Source: Pseudooceanicola onchidii (GTDB lineage: Bacteria; Pseudomonadota; Alphaproteobacteria; Rhodobacterales; Rhodobacteraceae). Taken from it: a DNA stretch of 64,000 nucleotides. The stretch covers positions 1,240,001 to 1,304,000 of the forward strand of contig NZ_SPUW01000001.1 of the NCBI RefSeq assembly GCF_004959925.1. The letters are read 5' to 3'. Position numbers and translations under genes: made by a program. Positions 42,636 to 51,811 of the stretch are shown here, one piece after another. Under the pieces are notes generated by a model. The model ran no database searches, had not been told where the DNA came from, and saw only the letters and a program-made list of their open reading frames with translations. Position 1 is the first letter of the stretch. The number at the start of each line of letters is the position of its first letter.

Positions 42636-43277
42636 TCAGAGAGCCGACGCCTCGCGCGCCAGGGCCTCGATCCCCGCCCAGTCGCCCGCTTCGACCTTGT
42701 CCTTCGGCGCGACCCAGGATCCGCCGACGCAGGCGGTATTGGGCAGGGCCAGGTAGTCGGGCGCATTGCCGGGCGTCACGCCCCCGGTCGGGCAGAACAG
42801 GATCTGCGGAATCGGTGAGGCCAGCGATTTCAGCGCCTTGGCGCCGCCCGCGGCTTCGGCCGGGAAAAACTTCTGCACCCGGTAGCCGCGTTCCAGCAGC
42901 CGCATCGCCTCGGACGCGGTGGCGGCGCCGGGCAGCATCGGCAGCCCCATGTCCTCGGCCGCGTCCAGAAGGGTGTCGGTCGCGCCCGGCGAGACGCCAA
43001 AGGTCGCCCCGGCCTTCAGCGCGCGTTCGACATCGGCGGGCGTCAGGATCGTGCCCGCGCCCACCATGCCGCCCGGCACCGTGGCCATCTCGCGGATCAC
43101 ATCCAGCGCAGCGGGGGTGCGCAGCGTCACCTCAAGCACCGGCAGGCCGCCCGCGACAAGCGCGGTGGCCAGCGGTTTGGCATGGGCCACGTCGTCGACC
43201 ACAAGCACCGGGATCACCGGCGCGGTACGGCAAAGCTTTTCGCTGGAAACGCTGGCTTCCTCGGGGGTGACTGGCAT
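42636..43277 (-). CDS. eda: 2-dehydro-3-deoxy-phosphogluconate (KDPG) aldolase
   Basis: 213 residues, class I aldolase. [17 protein letters not shown] at the N-terminus, [40 protein letters not shown], and [10 protein letters not shown] with the Schiff-base lysine. It splits KDPG to pyruvate and glyceraldehyde 3-phosphate, the last Entner-Doudoroff step. It begins 9 bp after edd, so both share one message. Confidence 0.95.
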   Translation of the reverse strand: MPVTPEEASVSSEKLCRTAPVIPVLVVDDVAHAKPLATALVAGGLPVLEVTLRTPAALDVIREMATVPGGMVGAGTILTPADVERALKAGATFGVSPGATDTLLDAAEDMGLPMLPGAATASEAMRLLERGYRVQKFFPAEAAGGAKALKSLASPIPQILFCPTGGVTPGNAPDYLALPNTACVGGSWVAPKDKVEAGDWAGIEALAREASAL

Positions 43278-43286
43278 GATGGCTCC

Positions 43287-45092
43287 TTACACGATGCTGG
43301 CGGCGCCGGTCGTGGCCGGGCCTGCGTTCTGACGGAAGACTTCGAACATTTCACGCCCGATGCCGAACTTGTTGGCCGACAGGTCGCGCGATACGGGCGC
43401 ACGGTCCAGCGCGCCGGGCGTCAGCACTTCGATCGTGCCCGCGACCGCATCCACCCGGATCAGGTCGCCATCGATCAACCGCGCCAGCGGTCCGCCATCG
43501 GCAGCCTCGGGCGACACGTGGATCGCGGCCGGCACCTTGCCCGAAGCGCCCGACATGCGGCCATCGGTCAGCAGCGCGACCTTCAGCCCGCGATCCTGAA
43601 GCACCGACAGCGTTGGCGTCAGCGAATGCAGTTCCGGCATGCCATTGGCCTTGGGACCCTGAAAGCGGACGATGACGACGGTGTCGCTGGTGAACTCGCC
43701 CGCCTTGAACGCCGTCTTGACCGACTCCTGGTCCTCGAAGATGCGGCACGGGGCCTCGATCACGTGACGCTCGGACGCGACGGCCGAAACCTTCATGATC
43801 CCCGCGCCAAGGTTGCCCTGCAACAGCTTCAAACCGCCGGTCTTCTGGAACGGGTCCGAGGGCGGGCGCAGGATCTTGTCGTTCTCGGACGTGCGCGCGC
43901 CGTCGCTGTAGGTCAGCTTGCCGTCGGTCAGCTTCGGCTCCTTGGCGTACGCCGTAAGTCCGCCCTCCGCGATGGTCAGCGTGTCGTCGTGCAACAGCCC
44001 GGCCGACAGTAGTTCGCCGATCATGTAGCCCAGTCCGCCGGCCGCGTGGAAGTGGTTCACATCCGCCAGACCGTTCGGATAAACCTTTGCCATCAAAGGC
44101 GTAGCGCCCGAGATCTCGTCGAAGTCCTCGGTCTCAAGCAAGACACCCGCAGCCCGCGCCATGGCGGGCATATGCAGCACGAGGTTGGTCGACCCGCCCG
44201 TCGCCATCAGCCCGACGATGCCGTTGACGAAGGCCTTTTCGTCCAGAACGCGCCCGGCGGGGCGGTAGTCGTTGCCAAGCGCCGTGATCTCCATCGCGCG
44301 CTCGACCCCGGCGGCCGTCAGCGCATCGCGCAGCGGCGTGTTCGGGTTCACAAAGGACGATCCCGGCAGGTGCAAGCCCATGAATTCCATCAACATCTGG
44401 TTGGAATTGGCGGTCCCATAGAAGGTGCAGGTGCCGGGGGAATGGTAGGACGCCATTTCCGCCGCCATCAACTCGTCCCGTCCGATCTCTCCGGCGGCGA
44501 ACTGCTGGCGCACCTTGGCCTTTTCGTCGTTCGGCAGACCCGAGGGCATCGGCCCCGCAGGCAGGAAGACCGCCGGAATATGGCCAAAGGTCGCCGCCGC
44601 CATCACCAGACCCGGGACGATCTTGTCACATACACCAAGGTAAAGTGCTGCATCAAAACAGTTGTGAGACAGCGCAACTCCGGCCGACAAGGCTATGACA
44701 TCACGGGAAAAAAGCGAAAGTTCCATGCCCGGCTGTCCCTGCGTGACCCCGTCGCACATGGCAGGCACGCCGCCCGCCACCTGCGCCGTCGCCCCCTTGG
44801 CGCGCGCCGTGGCGCGGATCAGCCCGGGGAAGGTCTCAAACGGTTGGTGCGCCGACAGCATGTCGTTGTAGGCGGTGACAATCCCCAGGTTCGCGGCCTT
44901 GCCCTTGGCCAACGCGTCCTGGTCAGCGGGAACGCCCGCATAGGCATGCGCCTGGTTGCCACAGGTCAGATGCGCCCGCACCGGCCCGGCCTCGGCCGCA
45001 GCCTCCAACCGGTCGAGGTAGCGACCCCGCGTGTCGGCAGAGCGTTCGATGATCCGTTGCGTGACCTTTTCGATCGTCGGGTTCAGCGGCAT
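43287..45092 (-). CDS. edd: 6-phosphogluconate dehydratase
   Basis: 601 residues, IlvD/Edd family with a [4Fe-4S] cluster. Edd-type features: [40 protein letters not shown] (cluster cysteine), [35 protein letters not shown], and [20 protein letters not shown] near the C-terminus. It forms KDPG from 6-phosphogluconate. Start at 45092 with a GGAGACG site. A LacI-type operator lies 37 bp upstream. Confidence 0.96.
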   Translation of the reverse strand: MPLNPTIEKVTQRIIERSADTRGRYLDRLEAAAEAGPVRAHLTCGNQAHAYAGVPADQDALAKGKAANLGIVTAYNDMLSAHQPFETFPGLIRATARAKGATAQVAGGVPAMCDGVTQGQPGMELSLFSRDVIALSAGVALSHNCFDAALYLGVCDKIVPGLVMAAATFGHIPAVFLPAGPMPSGLPNDEKAKVRQQFAAGEIGRDELMAAEMASYHSPGTCTFYGTANSNQMLMEFMGLHLPGSSFVNPNTPLRDALTAAGVERAMEITALGNDYRPAGRVLDEKAFVNGIVGLMATGGSTNLVLHMPAMARAAGVLLETEDFDEISGATPLMAKVYPNGLADVNHFHAAGGLGYMIGELLSAGLLHDDTLTIAEGGLTAYAKEPKLTDGKLTYSDGARTSENDKILRPPSDPFQKTGGLKLLQGNLGAGIMKVSAVASERHVIEAPCRIFEDQESVKTAFKAGEFTSDTVVIVRFQGPKANGMPELHSLTPTLSVLQDRGLKVALLTDGRMSGASGKVPAAIHVSPEAADGGPLARLIDGDLIRVDAVAGTIEVLTPGALDRAPVSRDLSANKFGIGREMFEVFRQNAGPATTGAASIV

Positions 45093-45129
45093 GGGCGTCT
45101 CCTGTTGCTGCGGGCACCATATCAAGCAA

Positions 45130-45143
45130 TGTTAGCGGTAACA
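45130..45143. promoter_or_regulatory. LacI-family (CceR-like) operator of edd-eda
   Basis: TGTTA-GCGG-TAACA is a 14-bp palindrome 37 bp upstream of the edd start. LacI-type sugar-acid regulators bind such TGTTA-N4-TAACA sites. In Rhodobacter sphaeroides the LacI-type regulator CceR controls the Entner-Doudoroff genes and responds to 6-phosphogluconate. Assignment to CceR is inference. Confidence 0.65.
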
Positions 45144-45292
45144 ATCCTTGCCATGCGGCGCCGCGCCTCTGTCATGGTCACACCTGCGGGCGCTGGTCCC
45201 CGGGTGCCGGTCGACACCAAGGCTAGACCCGCCGCCAACGGGTCACAAGGGCACCTCTTCCCGTGCCCGGGATTTGCAGCTAGAGGAGGTCC

Positions 45293-46495
45293 ATGACAGA
45301 CCTTCCCGTGCTCCGCCTCAAACCCAAGATGGACCCGCGCCGCATTCGTTTCGGCTACCCTTGGGTCTACGACAACGAACTCGTGCTTGACCGCCGGACC
45401 AAGGCGATCGCGCCGGGAACGCTTGCGGTTCTTGAAGACGCGGGGCGCGAACCGCTTGGCCTGGTCGCTGTCAACACCGCCTCGCGCATCGTCGGCCGGG
45501 TGCTGGACCGCGCGGATGTGACCGAGCTGACCGAAGACTGGTTTGCCGAACGCCTGTCCCGCGCGCTGGCCCTGCGCGACCGCCTGTATGACCAGCCTTT
45601 CTATCGCCTCGTCCATGCCGAGGCCGATGGCTTTCCGGGCGTCATCATCGACCGCTTTGGCGATACGGCGGTGGTCCAGCCGAACGCCGCCTGGGCCGAG
45701 GTGCACCTGGATCAGCTGACCGCCGCATTGGCCCGCGTCACCGGTGTGACCACGATCCTGAAATCCGCCGGCGGCCGGGCGCGCGGGCTGGAAGGTCTGG
45801 ATGATGTCGACGCGGTGCTGACCGGCACCGCCCCGACGGCCGCCGTGCCGGTCCCGATGAACGGCGCCACCTACATGGCCGACCTGATGGGCGGGCAGAA
45901 GACCGGCCTTTTCTTCGACCAGCGCCCGAACCACGCCTTTGCGGCAGGTCTGGCCAAGGGCGCCCGTGTGCTTGATGTCTTCTCGCACGTCGGCGGGTTT
46001 GCGCTGGCTGCGCTTGTCGCGGGGGCCGACAGCGCCCTGGCGGTCGACGGATCCCAGCCCGCGCTGGATCTCGCGACCGAAGGCGCCGCGCGCACCGGCG
46101 TCGCCGAGCGGTTCAGCACCCGCAAGGGCGATGCCTTCGATGCGCTGACCGCGCTGGGCGAAGAGGGCGCGACCTTCGACGTCGTCATCTGCGACCCGCC
46201 GGCCTTCGCGCCCAATAAACCTGCGCTCGACAAGGGGTTGCGCGCCTACGAACGCATCGCCCGCCTTGCCGCGCCGCTGGTCGCCCCCGGCGGCTACCTT
46301 GGCCTCTGTTCCTGCTCGCATGCCGCCGATCTGGACGCGTTCCGCACCGCCTGCATTCGCGGCATCGGGCGCGGGCTGCATGGCACGGGCCGCTCCTCGC
46401 AACTGCTGCACACCGGCTTTGCCGGGCCGGACCACCCGATGCATCCCCAGCTGGCCGAAAGCGGGTACCTCAAGGCGCTCTTCTTCCGCCTATGA
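45293..46495 (+). CDS. RlmI-like class I rRNA methyltransferase
   Basis: 400 residues. An N-terminal PUA-like region (LRLKPKMDPRRIRFGYPWVYDNEL) precedes a Rossmann methyltransferase: GLFFDQRPNH, VLDVFSHVGGFALAAL (SAM motif I), and the catalytic VICDPPAFAP. This is the RlmI plan (m5C1962 of 23S rRNA), although the exact target in this organism is not known. Start has an AGAGGAGGT site. It ends overlapping the PIN gene (ATGA). It is divergent from edd. Confidence 0.9.
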   Translation: MTDLPVLRLKPKMDPRRIRFGYPWVYDNELVLDRRTKAIAPGTLAVLEDAGREPLGLVAVNTASRIVGRVLDRADVTELTEDWFAERLSRALALRDRLYDQPFYRLVHAEADGFPGVIIDRFGDTAVVQPNAAWAEVHLDQLTAALARVTGVTTILKSAGGRARGLEGLDDVDAVLTGTAPTAAVPVPMNGATYMADLMGGQKTGLFFDQRPNHAFAAGLAKGARVLDVFSHVGGFALAALVAGADSALAVDGSQPALDLATEGAARTGVAERFSTRKGDAFDALTALGEEGATFDVVICDPPAFAPNKPALDKGLRAYERIARLAAPLVAPGGYLGLCSCSHAADLDAFRTACIRGIGRGLHGTGRSSQLLHTGFAGPDHPMHPQLAESGYLKALFFRL

Positions 46496-47037
46496 AACTG
46501 ATCCTCGACGCCTGCGTGCTTTACCCGACGGTGATGCGCGAGATGCTGCTGGCCGCCGCGCGGGCGGGGATCTACACGCCGCTCTGGTCGGACCGCATTC
46601 TCGAGGAATGGGCCCGCGCCGCCGCCCGCATCGACCCGGCGCAAGAGGCGCAGGCGCGGGGCGAGATCGCGATGCTGTCGGCCCACTGGCCGCGCGCGCG
46701 GGTACAGGCGACCGATGGCCTGATGAACCGGCTCTGGCTGCCCGACCCGGCGGACATCCACGTGTTGGCGGCCGCCGTCGCGGGCAGCGCCGATGGCATC
46801 GTCACGATGAATGCCAAGGACTTTCCCCGCAATATCCTAGCCGAGGAAGGGCTGACCCGCGCTGACCCCGACACACTTCTGCTTGGGTTCTTCGAGGCAC
46901 AGCCCGATGCCATGCGCCACGCCGCCGAAACCGTTCTGGCCGAGGCGCGCCGCCTGTCCGGCGAAGACTGGACGCTGCGATCCCTGATGAAGAAGGCGCG
47001 CCTGCCACGGCTGGGCAAGGCACTGGAACAGGCCTGA
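46492..47037 (+). CDS. PIN-domain protein (RSP_2648 family)
   Basis: 181 residues. LILDACVLYPTVMREMLL supplies the first PIN aspartate, WSDRILEEWAR the glutamate, and DPADIHVLAAAVAGSADGIVTMNAKDFP the later acidic residues, so the metal site looks intact. It is probably an endoribonuclease. No antitoxin is next to it; it is instead coupled by a 4-bp overlap to the RlmI-like methylase. That argues for an RNA-processing role rather than a toxin-antitoxin pair. Confidence 0.85.
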   Translation: MKLILDACVLYPTVMREMLLAAARAGIYTPLWSDRILEEWARAAARIDPAQEAQARGEIAMLSAHWPRARVQATDGLMNRLWLPDPADIHVLAAAVAGSADGIVTMNAKDFPRNILAEEGLTRADPDTLLLGFFEAQPDAMRHAAETVLAEARRLSGEDWTLRSLMKKARLPRLGKALEQA

Positions 47038-47042
47038 CCGGG

Positions 47043-47080
47043 CTTTCTTTTTGCTGAAAATATCCCCGCCGGAGGCATCC
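47043..47080 (+). repeat. Interspersed intergenic repeat, copy C
   Basis: CTTTCTTTTTGCTG-AAAATAT-CCCCGCCGGAGGCATCC starts 6 bp after the PIN gene stop, between convergent genes. It shares the AAAATA...CCGCCGGAGGC frame with copies A and B. Confidence 0.7.
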
Positions 47081-47121
47081 GACCGCAGGTCCCATGCCAC
47101 CCGGCAAGCGTGGCTCCGTCG

Positions 47122-48123
47122 TCAGAACGACCCTTCCGCCCCCAGATCCCGCAACACCCGGGCCCCGATCTCAAGGCTTTTCAACCGTGCCTCATGCCCC
47201 CAGATCTGGGCGTTCACCATCACCTCGTCCGGCTGGTATTTCTCAAGAATGTCAGCCACCTGACGCTTGACCATCTCTTCCGACCCGATCGCGCTGACCG
47301 TGAAGCGTGACTGGGCGGCGGCGATCCAGGCGGGGTCCAGATGGTCTTCCAGTCTCTCCACCGGACGGGGCAGCGGGCCGGGATTGCCCGCGCGCAGCGC
47401 GGCAAAGCCCAGCACGGCCGAGGACTGGTGATACAGCGCCTCTTCCTCGGTCTCGGCGGCAAAGACGTTCATCGCCACCATGAAATGCGGCTTCTGCAGC
47501 ACGTCGGACGGGCGGAAGGTCCGGCGATAGACCTCGCCCGCTTCCTCAAGCATCTCGGGCGCGAAATGCGAGGCAAAGGCGTAGGGCAGACCCAGATGCG
47601 CCGCCAGCTGCGCACCATAAAGCGATGACCCCAGGATCCAGATCGGCACGCGGGTGTTGACGCCCGGAATGGCGCGCAACCGCTGGCCGTCCTCGACCGG
47701 GCCGAGGTAGGCCATCAGTTCCAGCACGTCCTGCGGGAAGGTGTCCTGCTGTGACATGTGCCGACGCAGGGCGCGGGCGGTTTCCATGTCCGTCCCCGGG
47801 GCACGGCCCAGGCCCAGGTCGATGCGGTCGCCGAACATCTCGGCCAGGGTGCCGAACTGTTCGGCGATCACCAGCGGCGAATGGTTCGGAAGCATGATCC
47901 CGCCCGACCCGACGCGGATCCGCGAGGTCGCCACCGCGATGCGCCCGATCAGCACGGCCGTGGCCGAGGACGCGATGCCCGGCATGTTGTGATGTTCGGC
48001 CAGCCAGTGGCGGTGATAGCCCTGGCTTTCGGCGAACTGCGACACCGCGACCGAATTTGCGATGGCCTCACCAGCGGTGGAGCCTTCGGGAATGGGGGCT
48101 AGGTCGAGGAGGGAATAGCGCAT
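47122..48123 (-). CDS. LLM-class (luciferase-like) flavin-dependent oxidoreductase
   Basis: 333 residues. [72 protein letters not shown] and [13 protein letters not shown] are the hallmarks of the YhbW-like subgroup. It would use reduced FMN; the substrate is unknown. It stands just before the M48 protease gene in the leftward direction, with no clear pathway partner. Confidence 0.9.
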   Translation of the reverse strand: MRYSLLDLAPIPEGSTAGEAIANSVAVSQFAESQGYHRHWLAEHHNMPGIASSATAVLIGRIAVATSRIRVGSGGIMLPNHSPLVIAEQFGTLAEMFGDRIDLGLGRAPGTDMETARALRRHMSQQDTFPQDVLELMAYLGPVEDGQRLRAIPGVNTRVPIWILGSSLYGAQLAAHLGLPYAFASHFAPEMLEEAGEVYRRTFRPSDVLQKPHFMVAMNVFAAETEEEALYHQSSAVLGFAALRAGNPGPLPRPVERLEDHLDPAWIAAAQSRFTVSAIGSEEMVKRQVADILEKYQPDEVMVNAQIWGHEARLKSLEIGARVLRDLGAEGSF

Positions 48124-48161
48124 GACGGCACCTTGTCTTTGAAGTCTTGAAATCAGGGGGA

Positions 48162-48848
48162 TCAGGCGTCGGACCAGCCGTCCGACAGCCTGCGGATGGC
48201 GGCGATGCGCTCCTCCGGCTTGGGGTGGGACAGGAGCCAGGCCGGGGCGGCGTCGTGGTTCGACTGGGTCAGCGCGGCCAGCTTTTCGAACAGCCGAACC
48301 TGGTGTTCGACGCCGATGCCGGACTTGGTCAGCAGGGCGGCGGCATAGGCATCGGCCTCGTATTCATCCGACCGCGACAGCCGCGCCGCCAGAAGCGAGG
48401 TGATCAGCCCCGCGATCCAGCCGCCGATGCCGGGCACGATCCGCGACAGGATCATGCCAAGCGCCGTGCGCATCGCGTTCTGGCCCGAGAAATCGATCAG
48501 CCGACGGCGCGTGTGACCCAGGGCGACATGGCCCAGTTCGTGCGCGATGACCGAGGCAAGCTCCTCTGCCGTGACCTCGCCCGCGTGGTACCTGTTGAGG
48601 AACCCGCGCGTCAGGAAGATCCGGCCATCGGGGACGGCCATGCCGTTCACCGGCTCGACCTCGTAGACGTTCACCCGGATGCGCGGCAGATCCAGTGCCT
48701 GCGCCATCCGCCGCGTCAACGCCTCGAGCTTGGGATCGGCCAGCTCAGTGGATTTCTGGTCCATCTCCTTCTTCAGCCGCCAGGACGAGAAGTGCCAGGC
48801 GATGACGCCGTACAGGATGGCCAGAAGGATCGGGGTCAGACGCAGCAT
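48162..48848 (-). CDS. M48-family membrane zinc metalloprotease
   Basis: 228 residues. One N-terminal membrane helix ([17 protein letters not shown]), then the M48 domain with zinc motif [11 protein letters not shown], the upstream [11 protein letters not shown] and the downstream [15 protein letters not shown], with the third ligand glutamate in DEYEAD. Similar enzymes act in envelope quality control. It may be co-transcribed with the LLM gene 38 bp downstream. Confidence 0.9.
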   Translation of the reverse strand: MLRLTPILLAILYGVIAWHFSSWRLKKEMDQKSTELADPKLEALTRRMAQALDLPRIRVNVYEVEPVNGMAVPDGRIFLTRGFLNRYHAGEVTAEELASVIAHELGHVALGHTRRRLIDFSGQNAMRTALGMILSRIVPGIGGWIAGLITSLLAARLSRSDEYEADAYAAALLTKSGIGVEHQVRLFEKLAALTQSNHDAAPAWLLSHPKPEERIAAIRRLSDGWSDA

Positions 48849-48899
48849 GACACCGATATGGGGCAGGGCGCCTGCCGGGACAAGCGCCCTGTCCTTGGG

Positions 48900-49328
48900 T
48901 CAGGCGAGTTTCGCGTCCAGCGTGATCTCGGCCCCGGCCAGCAGTTTCGAGATCGGGCAGCCTTCCTTCGCGGCCTTGGCGGCCTCCTGGAACTTGGCCT
49001 CGTCCGCGTCGGGGATCTTGGCGGTCAGGTCCAGGTGCACCTTCTTGACCGAAAACCCGTCATCGTCCTTGTCGAGGAAGACGGTGGATTTCGCCGACAG
49101 TTCATACGCGACCATGCCGTGTTCCTCAAGCTGCAGGGACAGCGCCATGGCAAAGCAAGACGCATGGGCCGCGCCGATCAGTTCTTCGGGGTTGGTGCCC
49201 GGCTCATCGCCGAAGCGCTTGTTGAAGCCGTACTGCGCCTTGTCCAGCACGCCGGATTGGGTGGATACGATGCCGGAGCCGCCCTTGATGGTGCCGTTCC
49301 AGATGGCAGAGCCGTGTTTCTTGATCAT
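48900..49328 (-). CDS. OsmC-family peroxiredoxin
   Basis: 142 residues. KKHGSAIWNGTIKGGSGIVST at the start, then NPEELIGAAHASCFAMALS and the second cysteine in KEGCPISKLL, the two redox residues of OsmC/Ohr. It reduces organic hydroperoxides in the cytosol. The wording is OsmC rather than Ohr. The ATG has an AGGAGA site. Confidence 0.93.
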   Translation of the reverse strand: MIKKHGSAIWNGTIKGGSGIVSTQSGVLDKAQYGFNKRFGDEPGTNPEELIGAAHASCFAMALSLQLEEHGMVAYELSAKSTVFLDKDDDGFSVKKVHLDLTAKIPDADEAKFQEAAKAAKEGCPISKLLAGAEITLDAKLA

Positions 49329-49379
49329 GATGTCTCTCCTTTTCTGTTGGGGAAAAGGAGAGGGCGATCGGCCCCGGTT

Positions 49380-50027
49380 TCAAGGGCGCGGGTCGGTGCG
49401 CACCACGTCCCCGCCAGCATCGCGGTCGCCGGCCCGGTGCGCACGGCGCAGGGCGCGGCGCATCCAGAACCCCGCCCCGACCATGACCGCCAGCGCCGCC
49501 AGAAGCCCGGCCACGTCGGACGACAGTTCGGCCACCATGTCGATCTGTTCGCCGAAGGCGTAGCCCAACCCGACGTAGATCGCGACCCAGACCAGTTCGC
49601 CCGCCGCTCCCCAGATCGTGAAGACGCGCCGGTCGATCCGGGCGCCCCCGGCGGCGAAATTCACGTAAGGCCCAAGCGGAGAGAACAGCCAGCGCGACAG
49701 GAAGACAGCCGGACCCGCGCGGCCTTCCATCATCCTCTCGGCACGTTGCATCGCCAGCGCGGGCTTCGATCCCGGCTTCATCCGCGCCTTGGCCCAGGAT
49801 CCACCCGACCGGCCGATACGATAGCCGACCTGATCGCCCGCCACCGCCCCGACATAGGCCCCCGCAAAGACCCAGCCCAGGCTCAGGTCGCCCGACGCGG
49901 TCAATGCCCCCGCCGCCAGCATCAGCAACGAACTGGGCACCGGCATGGCGAGGCAGGACAGGAAGGTCACCAGCATCAGAACGGGAACCCCGCCGATGGT
50001 CAGAGCGCTGAGCAGCGTCTCGTTCAT
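49380..50027 (-). CDS. DedA-family membrane protein
   Basis: 215 residues, about five membrane segments. The family motifs SCLAMPVPSSLLMLAAGAL, GAVAGDQVGYRIGR and FLSRWLFSPLGPYVNFAAGG match DedA. These proteins act in lipid scrambling or recycling of lipid carriers, including undecaprenyl phosphate. Its start overlaps the upstream 115-residue gene by 4 bp. A hydrophilic tail follows the last helix. Confidence 0.9.
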   Translation of the reverse strand: MNETLLSALTIGGVPVLMLVTFLSCLAMPVPSSLLMLAAGALTASGDLSLGWVFAGAYVGAVAGDQVGYRIGRSGGSWAKARMKPGSKPALAMQRAERMMEGRAGPAVFLSRWLFSPLGPYVNFAAGGARIDRRVFTIWGAAGELVWVAIYVGLGYAFGEQIDMVAELSSDVAGLLAALAVMVGAGFWMRRALRRAHRAGDRDAGGDVVRTDPRP

Positions 50028-50371
50028 TCGGCATCGGCCTGCGTCTGCAGGAAGACCGTGAGTTCGGCGATCAGCGCCTCGACCGGCTGGCCACGTGCCT
50101 CGGCGATCTGGTCCAGCGTCAGGCGTTTCTTGGGGTGGTCGGGCAGGCCCAGGTGGTGAAACACCCGTTCGATCTGCATGTGCCATGAAAAGGCGACATA
50201 GCCCGGCGTCATCCAGGGTTCGGGCAGCTGCTGGCGATGCGCGGGATTGGCCCAGTATAGCGAAAAGACCGCCAGCCGCACCAAGAAGACCAGTGCCAGA
50301 ACCGTCGCCGCGCCGAAAAGTGTCAGCGCAATGGGGTGGTGTCGCCACAGATGTCGAAGCTTGCCCGTCAT
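50024..50371 (-). CDS. Single-pass membrane protein (115 aa) coupled to dedA
   Basis: Starts at ATG 50371 (MTGKLRHLWRHHPIALTLFG). One membrane helix at about 15-35. The C-terminal part (LPDHPKKRLTLDQIAEARGQPVEALIAELT) looks like a helix-turn-helix or small helical domain on the far side. Its stop overlaps the dedA ATG. I know no family; it could be a DedA partner. Confidence 0.75.
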   Translation of the reverse strand: MTGKLRHLWRHHPIALTLFGAATVLALVFLVRLAVFSLYWANPAHRQQLPEPWMTPGYVAFSWHMQIERVFHHLGLPDHPKKRLTLDQIAEARGQPVEALIAELTVFLQTQADAE

Positions 50372-50425
50372 GTCATCAAGACTGCGCGCGCGGGCGCCGA
50401 ATGAACAGGGCAAATCGCAGGTGCC

Positions 50426-51610
50426 TTACCGCGTAAGGTCCTTCATGCCCTGTTCCAGCCCGGCCAGCGTCATCGGCACCATCTGGTCCTCGAAGATGTC
50501 CTTGATCATCTTGATGGACTGCGTGTAGCTCCAGTATTTCTCGGGCACCGGATTGATCCACAGGGTCGACGTCCACTGGTTGCGGCAGCGTTCCAGCCAG
50601 GCCTGGCCGGATTCCTCGTTCCAGTGTTCGTTGGCCCCGCCGGGATAGGCGATTTCATAGGGCGACATCGACGCATCCCCGACGAAGATCGCCTTGTAGT
50701 CCGGCCCATAGGTCCGCAGCACGTCCCAGGTCGGGGTCTGTTCGGTCCAGCGCCGCTTGTTGTCCTTCCAAACGCCCTCGTAGAGGCAATTGTGGAAGTA
50801 GAAGTATTCCATGTGCTTGAATTCTGACTTGGCGGCGGAAAACAGTTCCTCGACCACCTTGATGTGCGGGTCCATCGATCCGCCCACGTCGAGAAACAGC
50901 AGCACCTTCACCGCGTTGCGCCGTTCGGGCCGGACCTTCACGTCCAGATAGCCGTGTTCGGCGGTGGCGCGGATCGTGCCATCCAGGTCCAGCTCGTCAT
51001 GCGCGCCGGTGCGCGCCCATTTGCGCAGCCGCTTCAGCGCGACCTTGATGTTGCGTGTGCCCAGTTCGACGGTGTCGTCGAAGTTCTTGAATTCGCGCTT
51101 GTCCCAGACCTTCACCGCGCGCTGGTGGCGGGATTTCTCCTGCCCGATGCGGACGCCTTCGGGATTGTAGCCATCGGCCCCGAAGGGCGAGGTGCCCCCG
51201 GTGCCGACCCACTTGTTGCCGCCCTGGTGCCGGCCTTTCTGTTCCTCGAGCCGCTTCTTCAGCGTCTCCATCAGCTTCTCGAAGCCGCCAAGCGCCTCGA
51301 TCTCGGCCTTCTCTTCCTCGCTCAGGTGCTTTTCCGCCATCGACCGCAGCCAGTCGGCGGGCAGATCGACCTTTTCCAGCACCTGGTCGAAGGTGATCTG
51401 GTCCAGCCCCTCGAAGGTCTTGGCGAAGGCCACGTCGAATTTGTCGAGGTTGCGTTCGTCTTTCACCATCGCCGCGCGGGCAAGGTAATAGAACCCCTCG
51501 GGATCATAGGTGATCAGGTCCGCCTTCAGCGCCTCCAGGAAACTCAGGTACTCCCGAAGGGAGACCGGAACAGCATGATTGCGGAGGGTTTCGAAGAAGG
51601 GAATGAACAT
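50426..51610 (-). CDS. VWA-domain protein, CoxE/MoxR-partner type
   Basis: 394 residues. VKVLLFLDVGGSMDPHIKVVEELFSAA carries a MIDAS-like DxGxS site (DVGGS in place of DxSxS). TYGPDYKAIFVGDASMSPYEI follows with the second acidic site. This is the CoxE-like partner of MoxR AAA ATPases, which together act as metal-insertion or assembly chaperones. The cognate ATPase is at 53978-54817, separated by three genes. Its ATG shares a base with the stop of the 55-residue gene. Confidence 0.88.
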   Translation of the reverse strand: MFIPFFETLRNHAVPVSLREYLSFLEALKADLITYDPEGFYYLARAAMVKDERNLDKFDVAFAKTFEGLDQITFDQVLEKVDLPADWLRSMAEKHLSEEEKAEIEALGGFEKLMETLKKRLEEQKGRHQGGNKWVGTGGTSPFGADGYNPEGVRIGQEKSRHQRAVKVWDKREFKNFDDTVELGTRNIKVALKRLRKWARTGAHDELDLDGTIRATAEHGYLDVKVRPERRNAVKVLLFLDVGGSMDPHIKVVEELFSAAKSEFKHMEYFYFHNCLYEGVWKDNKRRWTEQTPTWDVLRTYGPDYKAIFVGDASMSPYEIAYPGGANEHWNEESGQAWLERCRNQWTSTLWINPVPEKYWSYTQSIKMIKDIFEDQMVPMTLAGLEQGMKDLTR

Positions 51611-51777
51611 CAGAGCACAACGCGATCCAGGAACAGGGCCAGGAACAGCCCGATCAATGCGAAGAAGATGGCATGGACCACGGCGTATTGCAAAATGTCC
51701 GCCGTCTTGCCTTTGCGCCGCTTTGCCCGCAGTGCGCCGACGACCGCCCCGATCAGGGTGCTGAGAATGATGACCAT
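51610..51777 (-). CDS. Small two-helix membrane protein (55 aa)
   Basis: A short gene: MVIILSTLIGAVVGALRAKR, a basic KRRKGKTADILQ loop, then VVHAIFFALIGLFLALFLDR, ending VVL. Two membrane helices with positive residues between them suggest both ends lie in the periplasm. TGATG overlap with the VWA gene ATG (51610) shows translational coupling. I recall similar short proteins in this place in other roseobacters; function unknown. Confidence 0.75.
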   Translation of the reverse strand: MVIILSTLIGAVVGALRAKRRKGKTADILQYAVVHAIFFALIGLFLALFLDRVVL

Positions 51778-51811
51778 GCTATGCCTCCGCCTGTGCGCCG
51801 GGGCTGTCGTG

